38,679 bases of DNA from Deltaproteobacteria bacterium (GTDB taxonomy: Bacteria; Desulfobacterota; GWC2-55-46; DRME01). The translations under genes and the position numbers were made by a program. Each line of letters begins with the position of its first letter. Positions within the stretch are counted from its first letter, which is position 1. Location of the stretch: NCBI GenBank assembly GCA_011375175.1, contig DRME01000020.1:1-38679 (forward strand). Reading direction: 5' to 3'. This document shows positions 25,151 through 32,709 of this stretch, piece after piece. The notes under the pieces are model-generated. The model worked only from the letters and a program-made list of their open reading frames with translations, searched no databases and was not told the origin of the DNA.

Positions 25151-27242
25151 GCTTAACGAAGTCTGCATAAGCTGTTCGCAGTTTGGCCACGAACCTGTTT
25201 CTTTCTTGAACCTTGAGATGCCTGCATTTGACAGCTGTCTTCTTTTCGTAGGGATGAGAAACAGGTAAATGGTTCCGACGCATGTTCATTTCCCGGAAGC
25301 AATCCGCCACGGTAGGACATTCCTTAGAAAATGGACCTGACGCGTCCAGCATGACCCCGAAATCCACAAGTTGACCTTTTCGATCGATAGTCTTGCACGC
25401 ACCTGGGTGCCCAGTTCTATTTAAATGTCGTTGTAATGCAAGGAACACAGCATGGTTGAACGAATTCTGGCAAGCCAGCCAGAATGATCTCCCACCATCA
25501 AAGGCGGCCTCAGCTTGCTTGAGTAGGCCAAGAGCATGCACATATTCAGACCCCAATAGGCTATGCCATGACTTACTTCGATGTACTTTGTATCTTGATT
25601 CGAGAATCTCTGCAATCGGGTCCACCTGTCTTCCACGAGTTTGTATCACTCCCAATTCACAGAGGGTATTACATACTTGGGAAGGCAGACCGTCTTTCTT
25701 CAATCCAAAGACATCAAGGGTCAACTTGCGTTCATGAAGTCTCGAACAGATGGATAGACCCGGTTCGAAACTAGAGCGTCGCAGATAATATTCAGCCGCT
25801 TCGCCTTTCGAGAAAGCCCCAACGGGAAGCACCGGAGCCAGTAGTGATTGTAAGATCGGCGACTGGAATTTGAGAAACCGGCTATGCTTCTTTCCCCCCA
25901 CTTCCTCTGAAACACAAAGGAAGTGGCAAGCTCCCCATTTTTCCATCAGGTTTTCGCCCGAGCCCTGTTTCGCAATGGCAATCGCCTTAGTCGTAAGTGC
26001 TCTGATCGCCCTGCGTCCCAGAGTTGTCGGTATCCGACGGTAACGGGCGAGTATATGCCAAGCTTCACCACGCACGTACGGGTACGGGTTGCTCTTCACC
26101 AAATCTAGGCACAAACGCTCTATCGGCTTTCGATAGCCGAACTGACCGAGGTAGGTGAAGAATGCATCCGCATGTTCTGGGTGACGCGGAATCAACTTCA
26201 GAACAAGCTGTAACAAGTTTGTGTCTGGCTCTGCGCGGAAAAGCACATACCGCAGCCGTGTCTTGTCCTCCACTTTATAGGGCTTCCCACCTATAGCAGA
26301 AAAAAACCAACGACGTGCACGGCTCCTGGTCAACTTCTCAGTCCCGGCTTCGTGCTGTGGGTCCGAAATACTGGGCAGCATACCCATAGCTTCATCGATT
26401 TTCTGGGCGCGCTTGATAGCGAACTTGCCCGTTTGTGGGATCAATCCTCTTTCTCTACAACACTTTTCGAGTTCGATGACGTTCTCCCTTATCTCATCTT
26501 CTGACGCTGCAAAGAGTCTCACATCATCCACGTAGCGCATATATCCGCGACGCTTACGCAGGGCAAGGTCAATAGGTAGAAGGAAGCATTCGGCAAGGAA
26601 ATCAGAAGCAATTGGTCCTTGGGGAATGCCATGCCCATGACCTGATGATGCTTTATTTGAGCTCCATGTACGGAGACAAGTGAGAATCAATTTAGTATCG
26701 TCGCTCGTTAAACTTAAACGTGGATAAATGGTTTTAAGTAGCAATTCATGGGAGATAGTATCGTAGAATGCAGCTAAGTCGAAATCTGCGACCCATCGAA
26801 GCCTGGCCTTATAGTTCTTTCGGATTTTACGCTGAAAAGCCCTGTAAGTATCCTGCCACCTTCGAAAAAAGAAGATGCTGTCGGGCTTCTGGAGGATATT
26901 GCTGAAGATAACCTGGAACTGCAACGGAGCCCGTTTTGACTGTAATCGCTTAGCTGCAAGGTTGGCAAACGCCTGAAGAACAATCTGGTCTTCAATGTGG
27001 AGCAGCGCCAGTGGGCGGTGAAGTCCCGATGGTTTCGGAATGTATATTCGTTCAGGGTGCCGCGGCCTGAATGTTCCCCCTATGAGACGCTGTCGAAGAT
27101 CTTTAATATTGTCATCCAACGCTACTTCGTAAGCGTAGTAAAGACTTCGGAAAAACCGTTTATACTGTTGGTTACCGCCAGTGGTGATGCGACGCCAAGC
27201 CAATATGAGATTTGGGCGACTCGCAAGTTGGCTCAGTTTCAA
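25140..27242 (-). CDS. Reverse transcriptase with C-terminal HEPN-like domain (AbiA-like, putative phage defence)
   Basis: 700-aa RNA-directed polymerase. RT motifs in order: ERIYIPKPSGLHRPLALLHI (residues 64-83), motif A DFDLAAFYDTI (153-163), motif B GIPQGPIASDFLAE (205-218), motif C YVDD (237-240), then a thumb-like region. Residues ~330-500 are helical and resemble the HEAT-like repeats of Abi/unknown-group RTs. The C terminus (~560-700) has R656-N-H-L-P-V-S-H663, fitting the R-x4-6-H motif of HEPN RNases, as in lactococcal AbiA. No maturase (X), HNH or retron features are seen. TTG start with AGGAGG five bases upstream. Composition is clearly AT-richer than the neighbours, and truncated genes flank it, so transfer is likely. 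A defence role by abortive infection is inferred from the family. Confidence 0.82.
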   Translation of the reverse strand: MKLSQLASRPNLILAWRRITTGGNQQYKRFFRSLYYAYEVALDDNIKDLRQRLIGGTFRPRHPERIYIPKPSGLHRPLALLHIEDQIVLQAFANLAAKRLQSKRAPLQFQVIFSNILQKPDSIFFFRRWQDTYRAFQRKIRKNYKARLRWVADFDLAAFYDTISHELLLKTIYPRLSLTSDDTKLILTCLRTWSSNKASSGHGHGIPQGPIASDFLAECFLLPIDLALRKRRGYMRYVDDVRLFAASEDEIRENVIELEKCCRERGLIPQTGKFAIKRAQKIDEAMGMLPSISDPQHEAGTEKLTRSRARRWFFSAIGGKPYKVEDKTRLRYVLFRAEPDTNLLQLVLKLIPRHPEHADAFFTYLGQFGYRKPIERLCLDLVKSNPYPYVRGEAWHILARYRRIPTTLGRRAIRALTTKAIAIAKQGSGENLMEKWGACHFLCVSEEVGGKKHSRFLKFQSPILQSLLAPVLPVGAFSKGEAAEYYLRRSSFEPGLSICSRLHERKLTLDVFGLKKDGLPSQVCNTLCELGVIQTRGRQVDPIAEILESRYKVHRSKSWHSLLGSEYVHALGLLKQAEAAFDGGRSFWLACQNSFNHAVFLALQRHLNRTGHPGACKTIDRKGQLVDFGVMLDASGPFSKECPTVADCFREMNMRRNHLPVSHPYEKKTAVKCRHLKVQERNRFVAKLRTAYADFVKLMP

Positions 27243-27364
27243 CGAAACCTCCTACTACCATTATGTCCCTCACCGCCTCATATAGTTTCCGTATAGAAAG
27301 ACGAATGAGATGCACTACACATCCCTGACAGACTTTTCGTCAGTGAAGGCTCTTAAATATTATA
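27243..27364 (-). promoter_or_regulatory. Leader and -10 element of the reverse transcriptase gene
   Basis: A perfect TATAAT on the minus strand at 27364-27359, with no good -35 at the usual distance, gives a leader of about 110 nt before the TTG start. The leader contains a small CTGAC/GTCAG hairpin at about 27325-27343. Some defence RTs use an upstream non-coding RNA, but nothing here proves one. Confidence 0.4.
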
Positions 27365-27429
27365 CCATTGTATTTCCTCAACTATATCGGGCGCAAAGAC
27401 CTCATATGCATTGATATAGGTCGGCGGCA

Positions 27430-27642
27430 TCAGGCGATTTTGACCTCCAGCCGTTTTCCTAATGCCGAGGCGACCCGCTCCAGGGTTGAGAGCTTGATAT
27501 CCTCGGCGTGGTTCTCTATCCGCGAGATAGCGCTCTTCTTGGGATGAAGCCTGCGTGCGAGTTCTTCCTGTGTTAGTCCAGCCTCCTCGCGTGCCTGCCT
27601 GAGCACAACGCCGATCTTGAACTGCTCGTATCCCTCGTCATA
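27430..27642 (-). pseudogene. 5'-truncated HigA-type XRE antitoxin / HTH regulator
   Basis: The minus-strand frame encodes [20 protein letters not shown] and continues through a complete helix-turn-helix ([10 protein letters not shown] ... [17 protein letters not shown], then [15 protein letters not shown]) to TGA at 27430. This is the conserved part of HigA/XRE antitoxins paired with RelE/HigB toxins. Those proteins normally have about 25 more N-terminal residues; here an in-frame TAG lies two codons upstream and no start codon or Shine-Dalgarno sequence fits. No toxin gene is adjacent. It is a remnant, probably cut when the neighbouring DNA arrived, 187 nt upstream of the reverse transcriptase. 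Confidence 0.75.
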
Positions 27643-27701
27643 ACCCTAAACCTACTAAAGTCTTCGCCTAAAGGCGAGGGATTTTCTCCCATTCCCCGAA
27701 A

Positions 27702-27816
27702 GGGACATTAATTACCCTGAGGGAACTTTTTTGTAAAAGTGTCACAGACCCCCGGTTCCCGCAGATTCCCTCCAAAAACTTTTAATGCAAGTTGGTTTCC
27801 CCCAGGGTAATCAAAG
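27702..27816. repeat. Internally deleted copy of the palindromic repeat
   Basis: Starts with ATTAATTACCCTGAGGGAAC, has hairpin B with a long tip (GTGTCACAGACCCCCGG), the CCCTCCAAAAACTTTTAATG stem strand and the first bases of a type 2 centre (GTTGGTTTCCCCC). It then jumps directly to the right terminus AGGGTAATCA. The rest of the centre, the second stem strand and hairpin A are gone. The deletion joins at GTTTCCCCC, which occurs both in the centre and at the end of hairpin A. Its right end supplies the stop codon region of the lipoprotein gene. Confidence 0.75.
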
Positions 27817-28314
27817 GCCTAAGGGGCCTGGCGTCTCATCTCCGCCCCCGCTCCCCTTCACAAACAGCAAGGCCGGGGCGGCGGCGTCTTGCTCAAGGAA
27901 CCTACCGGTCTGGACTATTATCTCCGTCGCCGTGGCCTTGTCCTTGAATATGAGCGCCCTCTTGACGTTGACCTTCATCTTGGTGGTGGCGGCCGTTATC
28001 TTCTCGAAGTCGATGTAGATGGTGAGCTTCGAGGTCTCGGCCTTCACCTCCACGTTCGAGTCCTCGACCTTGCGCCAGACCTCGACGATGCCCATCTTGC
28101 GCAGGGCCTTGCGGTTGGCGGCCTCCACCTTCTCGATTGGATAGCTGAAGGTCTTGTAGGCGACGTTGGTGACGGTGTAGGCTATGCCGCCGCCGGCGCC
28201 GCTCACGAGAACCGGCAGGGCGAGAGGGAGCATGCCCGGCAGGGCGGTGCATCCGCCGAGCGCCGGGAAGACGGCGAGAACGACAAGGGGCAGGAGAATT
28301 CTTTTTCTCGGCAT
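27811..28314 (-). CDS. DUF3568-like lipoprotein
   Basis: 167-aa exported protein. The signal peptide ends in a lipobox (FPALGGC), so Cys about 22 should be lipidated. A hydrophobic Gly/Ala stretch follows (LVSGAGGGIAYTVTNVAY), then a small alpha/beta domain resembling DUF3568 (KTFSYPIEKVEAANRKAL; IYIDFEKITAATTKMKV). Function is unknown. ATG at 28314 is preferred; an in-frame GTG three codons earlier is possible. The C-terminal tail (GGGDETPGPLGL) ends in TGA at the edge of the deleted repeat, so the repeat may have replaced the original 3' end. Confidence 0.7.
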   Translation of the reverse strand: MPRKRILLPLVVLAVFPALGGCTALPGMLPLALPVLVSGAGGGIAYTVTNVAYKTFSYPIEKVEAANRKALRKMGIVEVWRKVEDSNVEVKAETSKLTIYIDFEKITAATTKMKVNVKRALIFKDKATATEIIVQTGRFLEQDAAAPALLFVKGSGGGDETPGPLGL

Positions 28315-28386
28315 GGACGCCACGGACCGGACCCTGAGATTGACACGAAGACGGGCGGCGGCGCACGAAGACGCCGCACTCTCTAT

Positions 28387-28592
28387 GGAAACTATGATTA
28401 ATTACCCTGAGGGAACCTTTTTGTAAAAAGGTTCCCTCAGACTCCCTCCAAAAACTTTTAACGCGAGTTGGTTTCCCCCTGTTTTGCCTGGCAAAACAGG
28501 GGGAAACCAACTCGTATTAAAAGTCTTTGAAGGGGGTCTGGGGGAAACTTTCTACAGAAAGGTTCCCCCAGTGTAATAAATCAGAGCTTCCC
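28387..28592. repeat. Palindromic intergenic repeat, copy 7 (type 2 centre, inverted)
   Basis: Complete element in the opposite orientation to copies 1-4: hairpin B first, then centre, then hairpin A. Hairpins are short-tip forms. The central stem has GAGTTGG pairing with CCAACTC. Ends are GGAAACTATGATT and AATCAGAGCTTCCC. It lies in the divergent region between the lipoprotein and nfu; 28315-28386 and 28593-28696 show nothing else. Confidence 0.9.
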
Positions 28593-28696
28593 TATATTAA
28601 AGCAGAAGTCTCACCGGAAGTCCACGGTTTTCCCCGGCCTTGCCGCCCTCCCCGCGGACAAGGGCGGCGTATATGACCGATGTCATTTATTCCGCC

Positions 28697-28725
28697 TTGA
28701 AAAAGAGGCATAATTCCCATATAAT
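28697..28725 (+). promoter_or_regulatory. Sigma-70-type promoter of the nfu cluster
   Basis: TTGAAA (5 of 6) at 28697-28702, a 17-nt spacer, and a perfect TATAAT at 28720-28725. Transcription should start near 28732, giving a leader of about 29 nt with GGAGGT before the nfu ATG. One of the best promoters in the window. Confidence 0.82.
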
Positions 28726-28760
28726 CTTACGATAATCAACTTCATTGGAGGTATACGGAC

Positions 28761-28988
28761 ATGTTGAAGGAACGGGTGGAAGAGGCCCTCAACGGCATCA
28801 GGCCGGCCCTGCAGGCCGACGGCGGCGACGTGAGCCTCGTGGACATAAACGAGGCCGAAGGCATCGTCAGGGTTCAGCTCCAGGGCGCGTGCGCCGGCTG
28901 TCCCAGCGCGCAGATAACCCTGGCCATGGGTGTTGAGAGGGCGATCAAGGAGAAGGTCCCGGAAGTAAAACAGGTTCTCTCCGTCTGA
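28761..28988 (+). CDS. NifU-like C-terminal domain Fe-S scaffold/carrier (Nfu)
   Basis: 75-aa protein consisting only of the NifU C-terminal domain. The cluster-binding CxxC is in LQGACAGCPSAQITLAMGV near residues 43-60, with the normal start MLKERVEEALNGIRP. Two subunits are expected to share one [4Fe-4S] cluster and pass it to apo-proteins. It heads a run of Fe-S and redox genes ending in mrp, another Fe-S carrier. GGAGGT is nine bases before the ATG. Confidence 0.93.
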   Translation: MLKERVEEALNGIRPALQADGGDVSLVDINEAEGIVRVQLQGACAGCPSAQITLAMGVERAIKEKVPEVKQVLSV

Positions 28989-29173
28989 AGAGACCTTCCG
29001 CCGGGCGTCTTGCCGGGGCCTGCGCAGCCGCATCGACCGCGCAGGCCCCGGCGGGCGACGGCGCCGATTCCGCGCTCAGCGCGGCCGCCCAGGTCACCCG
29101 ATACTCCTCGTCACCCTCCGGAAGTCGACAGAAAGAGAGGACCGGCCGGTGCGTCCGGTCCCGGCGGTGTACC

Positions 29174-29371
29174 ATGGCTTACGAAATACTCCAATCCTGC
29201 ATCGAATGCGGCGTATGTCTGCCCGAGTGTCCCGAAGGGGCGATCTCCGAGGGGAGTCCCTACGTGATCGACCCCAAGTTCTGCACCGAGTGCGGCGCCT
29301 GCGCCGAGGTCTGTCCGGTCGAGGCCTGCGTGCCGGCCGGCACCGACCGGCGCCGGGCCTCCAACAAGTAG
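29174..29371 (+). CDS. 2[4Fe-4S] ferredoxin
   Basis: 65-aa bacterial-type ferredoxin with two Cys-x2-Cys-x2-Cys-x3-Cys-Pro motifs: CIECGVCLPECP (residues 9-20) and CTECGACAEVCP (residues 37-48). It resembles the small YfhL/Allochromatium-type ferredoxins and could donate electrons at low potential. The upstream Shine-Dalgarno sequence is weak (GGCGGTG). The 185 nt between nfu and this gene show no other feature. Confidence 0.93.
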   Translation: MAYEILQSCIECGVCLPECPEGAISEGSPYVIDPKFCTECGACAEVCPVEACVPAGTDRRRASNK

Positions 29372-29426
29372 GCCCCCTGTCGCTCCGAGGCGCAAAAAAG
29401 CATTTTCCCCAAGGAGGTCCCCTCAG

Positions 29427-29843
29427 ATGAGCAAGGTTACGGTCTGGTTCATAAAGAGCGCCATGGTATACCTGCTGCTCGCCGTACTGCTCGGCATCCA
29501 CATGTCCATGGCCGGCCCAGGCTATCCCTGGATGCAGATCCACGCCCACTTCAACCTGCTGGGCTGGATGTCGATGATGATATTCGGAGTGGGCTACCAC
29601 ATACTGCCCCGCTTCAGCGGCCAGCCGCTCTGGAGCGTGAGGCTCAGCGAACTCCACCTCTGGCTCGCCAACGCGGGCCTTCTGGGTATGGCGGCCGGCT
29701 GGTTCGTCCTCTCGGCGGGAGGGGGAAAGATGCTCCTCTTCTTCTTCTCCACCGTCGAGGCCGTCTCGGTGGCGCTCTTCGTGGTGAACATGTTCAAGAC
29801 CATAAGGGCCATGCCCGCGCCTCCCATGCCGCCCAAGCCCTGA
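29427..29843 (+). CDS. Small His-rich membrane protein resembling a fragment of the oxidase/NorB fold
   Basis: 138 aa with four predicted helices (about 8-27, 43-61, 78-97, 103-124). Conserved-looking residues H39 and H41 in QIHAHFNLLGW and H58 in GVGYHILPRFSG resemble the HxH-type heme-binding helices of heme-copper oxidase and NO reductase subunit I, and similar stand-alone proteins occur in other anaerobes. At this size it cannot be a full oxidase; it might bind a b-type heme and work in quinol or NO-related electron transfer. The Shine-Dalgarno AGGAGGT is strong. It precedes the DUF1858 and ScdA_N genes on the same strand. Confidence 0.7.
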   Translation: MSKVTVWFIKSAMVYLLLAVLLGIHMSMAGPGYPWMQIHAHFNLLGWMSMMIFGVGYHILPRFSGQPLWSVRLSELHLWLANAGLLGMAAGWFVLSAGGGKMLLFFFSTVEAVSVALFVVNMFKTIRAMPAPPMPPKP

Positions 29844-29920
29844 GCACGGTCACAGACCCCGGCGCATCGCCCAGGCGGCCGGAAAACACAACATGCCGAA
29901 CCAAGGAGGTATACGATAAG

Positions 29921-30136
29921 ATGGCGGAAGCGAAGATAACCAAGGAGATGAGCATCGGCGACGTGATGGAGAAGTACCCGGTGACGGAAAAGGTCTTCAT
30001 AAAGTACTTCGGCAACGGCTGCTTCACCTGTCCCGGCGCCAAGATGGAGAACATCGCCTTCGGAGCCACCATGCACGGCGTGGACGCCGACACGGTGGTC
30101 AAGGAGCTCAACGAGGCCGTGGAGGAGGGCGAGTAA
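29921..30136 (+). CDS. DUF1858 domain protein
   Basis: 71-aa soluble protein. The DUF1858 pattern is clear: SIGDVMEKYPVTEKVFIKYF, then GCFTCPGA (Cys 34 and 37), then a helix ending KELNEAVEEGE. The domain is often found next to or fused with hybrid-cluster proteins and other Fe-S or NO-related enzymes, but its activity is not established. AAGGAGG precedes the ATG. The following gene starts 4 nt after its stop and belongs to a structurally similar family, which suggests joint function. Confidence 0.85.
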   Translation: MAEAKITKEMSIGDVMEKYPVTEKVFIKYFGNGCFTCPGAKMENIAFGATMHGVDADTVVKELNEAVEEGE

Positions 30137-30140
30137 CCCC

Positions 30141-30332
30141 ATGGCGAAGATATCGAAGGACGTGGTCGTAAACGACGCCATAAAGCTCTATCCAAAGACC
30201 ATAAGCGTCTTCACGAGATACAACATCGACTCCTGCTGCGGCGGAGCCGTGTCGATAGAAGAGGCGGCAAGGCGCGACGGCGCGCCGCTCGACGAGCTGC
30301 TCCGGGAGCTCAACGAAGCCGCCGAGGGCTAA
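30141..30332 (+). CDS. ScdA_N (DUF542) domain protein
   Basis: 63-aa protein equal to the N-terminal domain of RIC/YtfE/ScdA iron-sulfur repair proteins: DAIKLYPKTISVFTRYNID followed by SCCGG (residues 31-35). In full-length RIC proteins this domain precedes a di-iron hemerythrin-like domain that repairs Fe-S clusters damaged by nitric oxide or oxidants; the di-iron domain is absent here. Translation is probably coupled to the DUF1858 gene, whose end supplies GGAGG. Confidence 0.88.
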   Translation: MAKISKDVVVNDAIKLYPKTISVFTRYNIDSCCGGAVSIEEAARRDGAPLDELLRELNEAAEG

Positions 30333-30335
30333 GCA

Positions 30336-30539
30336 AGCTTACCTTTCTGAGGGAACCTTTTTGTAAAAAGGTTCCCTCAGACTCCCTCCAAAGACTTTCA
30401 ATGCGACTTGGTTTTCCCCTGTTTTGCCAGGCAAAACAGGGGAAAACCAAGTCGCATTGAAAGTCTTTGAAGGGGGTCTGGGGGAAACGTGGGCCTGTGG
30501 CCCTTCTACAGAAAGTTTCCCCCAGGGTAATCAAATCCC
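30336..30539. repeat. Palindromic intergenic repeat, copy 8 (type 2 centre, inverted)
   Basis: Starts immediately after the ScdA_N stop codon with an eroded left terminus. Hairpin B, the stem strand, a type 2 centre with GGTTTTCCCC pairing with GGGGAAAACC, the second stem strand, and a long-tip hairpin A (GTGGGCCTGTGGCCC) follow, ending GGGTAATCAAATCCC. It lies upstream of mrp within a run of same-strand genes. Confidence 0.88.
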
Positions 30540-30606
30540 TCCGGGGCTTTCGGCGCCGCCGCAGGTGCCGAAAGCTACCGAAGAGGTTTTAAGGAGGTCG
30601 ATTGAA

Positions 30607-31665
30607 GTGTCCGCTCCGGCTGTAAACGAAGAGGCCGTGCTCAAGGCCCTGGGTACCGTCATGGACCCGGAGCTCGGCAAGGATCTCGTCACTCTGGGAA
30701 TGATAAAGAACCTCAAGGTCGAGGGATCGAGGGTGGCCTTCGACCTGGTGCTCACCACGCCGTCGTGTCCGCTCAAAAAGGAGCTCACCGACTCGGCGCG
30801 CTCGGCCGTCGAGGCCCTGGACGGGGTGGAGCAGGTGGATGTCAACACGACGGCCAGCGTGCCCCAGGCCAAGAACCTGCCCCAGCAGGCGCCGATCCCC
30901 AAGGTCAAGAACACCATCGCCGTGGCCAGCGGCAAGGGCGGGGTGGGCAAATCGACGGTGGCGGTGAACCTGGCGCTTGCGCTCTCGCAAAGCGGCGCAA
31001 AGGTCGGGCTCCTCGACATAGACCTGTACGGGCCGAGTCTGCCGCTCATGATGGGCATCCACGAGCCGCTCAAGGCGACACCGCAGGAGCGGCTCGTGCC
31101 GCTCGAGGCCTACGGCGTGAAGCTCATCTCCGTGGGCTTCATGCTCGACGAGGAGACACCGCTCATCTGGCGCGGGCCGCTGGTCATGCAGCTCGTAAAA
31201 CAGTTCCTCACCGGTGTGGAGTGGGGCGAGCTCGACTACCTGGTCATAGACCTCCCGCCCGGCACGGGAGACGCCCAGCTCACGCTCGTGCAGACCATAC
31301 CGGTCACCGGGGCCGTCATCGTGACCACCCCCCAGGACGTGGCCCTCATAGACGCCCGCCGGGCCATAAAGATGTTCGGCGAAGTGAAGGTGCCCATAAT
31401 CGGCATCGTCGAGAACATGAGCTACTTCACCTGTCCCCACTGCAACGAGACGACCGAGATATTCAGCCACGGCGGGGGGCAGAAGACGAGCGACCGCTAC
31501 GGCGTGCCCTTCCTCGGAAGCCTGCCGATGGACCCGGCGATCCGCGAGGGCGGCGACGCGGGAAAGCCCGTTGTCGTGGCCAGACCCGAATCGAAGGACG
31601 CCGAGATATTCATGGAGATAGCGCAGAACGTGGCGAGCAAGCTCAGTATAATGGCCCTTAGCTGA
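30607..31665 (+). CDS. mrp: Mrp/NBP35-type Fe-S cluster carrier ATPase
   Basis: 352-aa P-loop protein that carries and inserts Fe-S clusters. An N-terminal MIP18/DUF59 domain (about 5-85; VMDPELGKDLVTLGMIKN, TTPSCPLK) precedes a deviant Walker A loop ASGKGGVGKSTVAVNLA near residue 110 and the cluster-binding pair CPHCNE near residue 280. GTG start at 30607 with GGAGGT eight bases upstream; the same frame stays open into the repeat upstream, but that is not coding. A strong hairpin terminator follows. Confidence 0.95.
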   Translation: MSAPAVNEEAVLKALGTVMDPELGKDLVTLGMIKNLKVEGSRVAFDLVLTTPSCPLKKELTDSARSAVEALDGVEQVDVNTTASVPQAKNLPQQAPIPKVKNTIAVASGKGGVGKSTVAVNLALALSQSGAKVGLLDIDLYGPSLPLMMGIHEPLKATPQERLVPLEAYGVKLISVGFMLDEETPLIWRGPLVMQLVKQFLTGVEWGELDYLVIDLPPGTGDAQLTLVQTIPVTGAVIVTTPQDVALIDARRAIKMFGEVKVPIIGIVENMSYFTCPHCNETTEIFSHGGGQKTSDRYGVPFLGSLPMDPAIREGGDAGKPVVVARPESKDAEIFMEIAQNVASKLSIMALS

Positions 31666-31695
31666 AGGCGCGGGCGCGCCGGAGGACCACGCCGC

Positions 31696-31732
31696 AAAGA
31701 GCGGCCCCCTGATAAAGAGGGGGCCGCTCTTT
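31696..31732. terminator. Bidirectional terminator between mrp and pyrD
   Basis: A 15-bp perfect stem, AAAGAGCGGCCCCCT paired with AGGGGGCCGCTCTTT, around a seven-base loop, located between two converging genes. The A/T ends give short U runs in both directions. Confidence 0.85.
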
Positions 31733-31782
31733 GCTTTGCGCCCCCGGCTCCAGTCCCATCGGTTTCGGCTTCGCCGGCCGAC

Positions 31783-32709
31783 TCACGAGGCGGCGCCGAC
31801 GAGCTCGGAGAGGCGCTCCACGCCGTGGCGCTCCATGTACTCCTCGACGCCCTCGAGCACCCTGACGGCGGCGGCCGGATCCACGAAGCTCGCCGTGCCG
31901 ACCTGCACGGCCGCGGCGCCCGCCAGGATGAACTCCAGGGCGTCGCGGCCCGTCATGATGCCGCCTATCCCTATGACGGGCGTGCGGGCGGCGGCGGCCG
32001 CCTCCCAGACCATGCGCACCGCCACGGGACGTATGGCGGGCCCCGACAGCCCGCCGACCCTGTTGGCCAGCACGGGCCTTCGCCGCTCCACGTCTATTAC
32101 CATGCCCGTAAGGGTGTTTATGAGCGATACGGCGTCGGTGCCGGCCTCCTCGACGGCGCGGACCATGAGGGCGATGTCCGTGACGTTGGGGGATAGCTTG
32201 GTTATGACGGGAAGGGTCGTGGCCCTTCTCACGGCCTCCACCACGGCGGCCGCCTCGCGGGGGTCGGTGCCGAAGACCATGCCGCCCTTCCTGACGTTGG
32301 GGCACGAGATGTTGATCTCGAGGGCGCCGACCCCGCCGGCGTCGTCGAGGATCCGGGCGACCTCGGCGTACTCGCCGCGGCTCTCGCCGAAGATGTTGGC
32401 CACCACGGCGGTGTCGAAGCGGCGAAGCTGCGGCAGTCTTTCTTCGACAAAGGCCCGGACGCCCACGTTCTGGAGTCCTATGGCGTTGAGCATGCCGCAG
32501 GGCGTTTCGACTATGCGGGGCGGCGGGTTTCCGGGACGGGGCTCGAGGGAGAGACCCTTGACGACCACGGCGCCGAGGCGGCCGAGGTCGAGGTGGCCGC
32601 TGAACTCGAGGCCGTAGCCGAATGTGCCCGAGGCGGTCATGACGGGATTTCTGAGCTCGAGGGCGCCTATGCGCACCGACATGTCTCTTTCCGGCGCAGC
32701 GTTCGTCAC
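31783..32709 (-). CDS. pyrD: Dihydroorotate dehydrogenase, class 1B catalytic subunit
   Basis: FMN subunit that oxidises dihydroorotate to orotate in pyrimidine synthesis and passes electrons through PyrK to NAD+. 308 aa. The class 1 catalytic Cys lies in [15 protein letters not shown]; the substrate and flavin segments [10 protein letters not shown] and [16 protein letters not shown] are intact. GTG at 32709 overlaps the pyrK stop (GTGA); the in-frame ATG nine codons later ([14 protein letters not shown]) is also a credible start and matches the usual N terminus. Confidence 0.93.
   Translation of the reverse strand: MTNAAPERDMSVRIGALELRNPVMTASGTFGYGLEFSGHLDLGRLGAVVVKGLSLEPRPGNPPPRIVETPCGMLNAIGLQNVGVRAFVEERLPQLRRFDTAVVANIFGESRGEYAEVARILDDAGGVGALEINISCPNVRKGGMVFGTDPREAAAVVEAVRRATTLPVITKLSPNVTDIALMVRAVEEAGTDAVSLINTLTGMVIDVERRRPVLANRVGGLSGPAIRPVAVRMVWEAAAAARTPVIGIGGIMTGRDALEFILAGAAAVQVGTASFVDPAAAVRVLEGVEEYMERHGVERLSELVGAAS

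Noticed and set aside
25140-27242. Group II intron, retron or diversity-generating retroelement
   Set aside because: The RT has no maturase or HNH domain and no intron ends were found; it is far larger than retron or DGR RTs, and no template/variable repeat pair was seen nearby.
28400-28440. Hairpins A and B as ordinary intrinsic terminators
   Set aside because: The stems are strong but are not followed by a T run on either strand, and they also occur upstream of genes and inside operons.
30424-30606. N-terminal extension of Mrp through the repeat
   Set aside because: The frame is open but the added residues are repeat sequence; the GTG at 30607 has a strong Shine-Dalgarno sequence and matches the family start.
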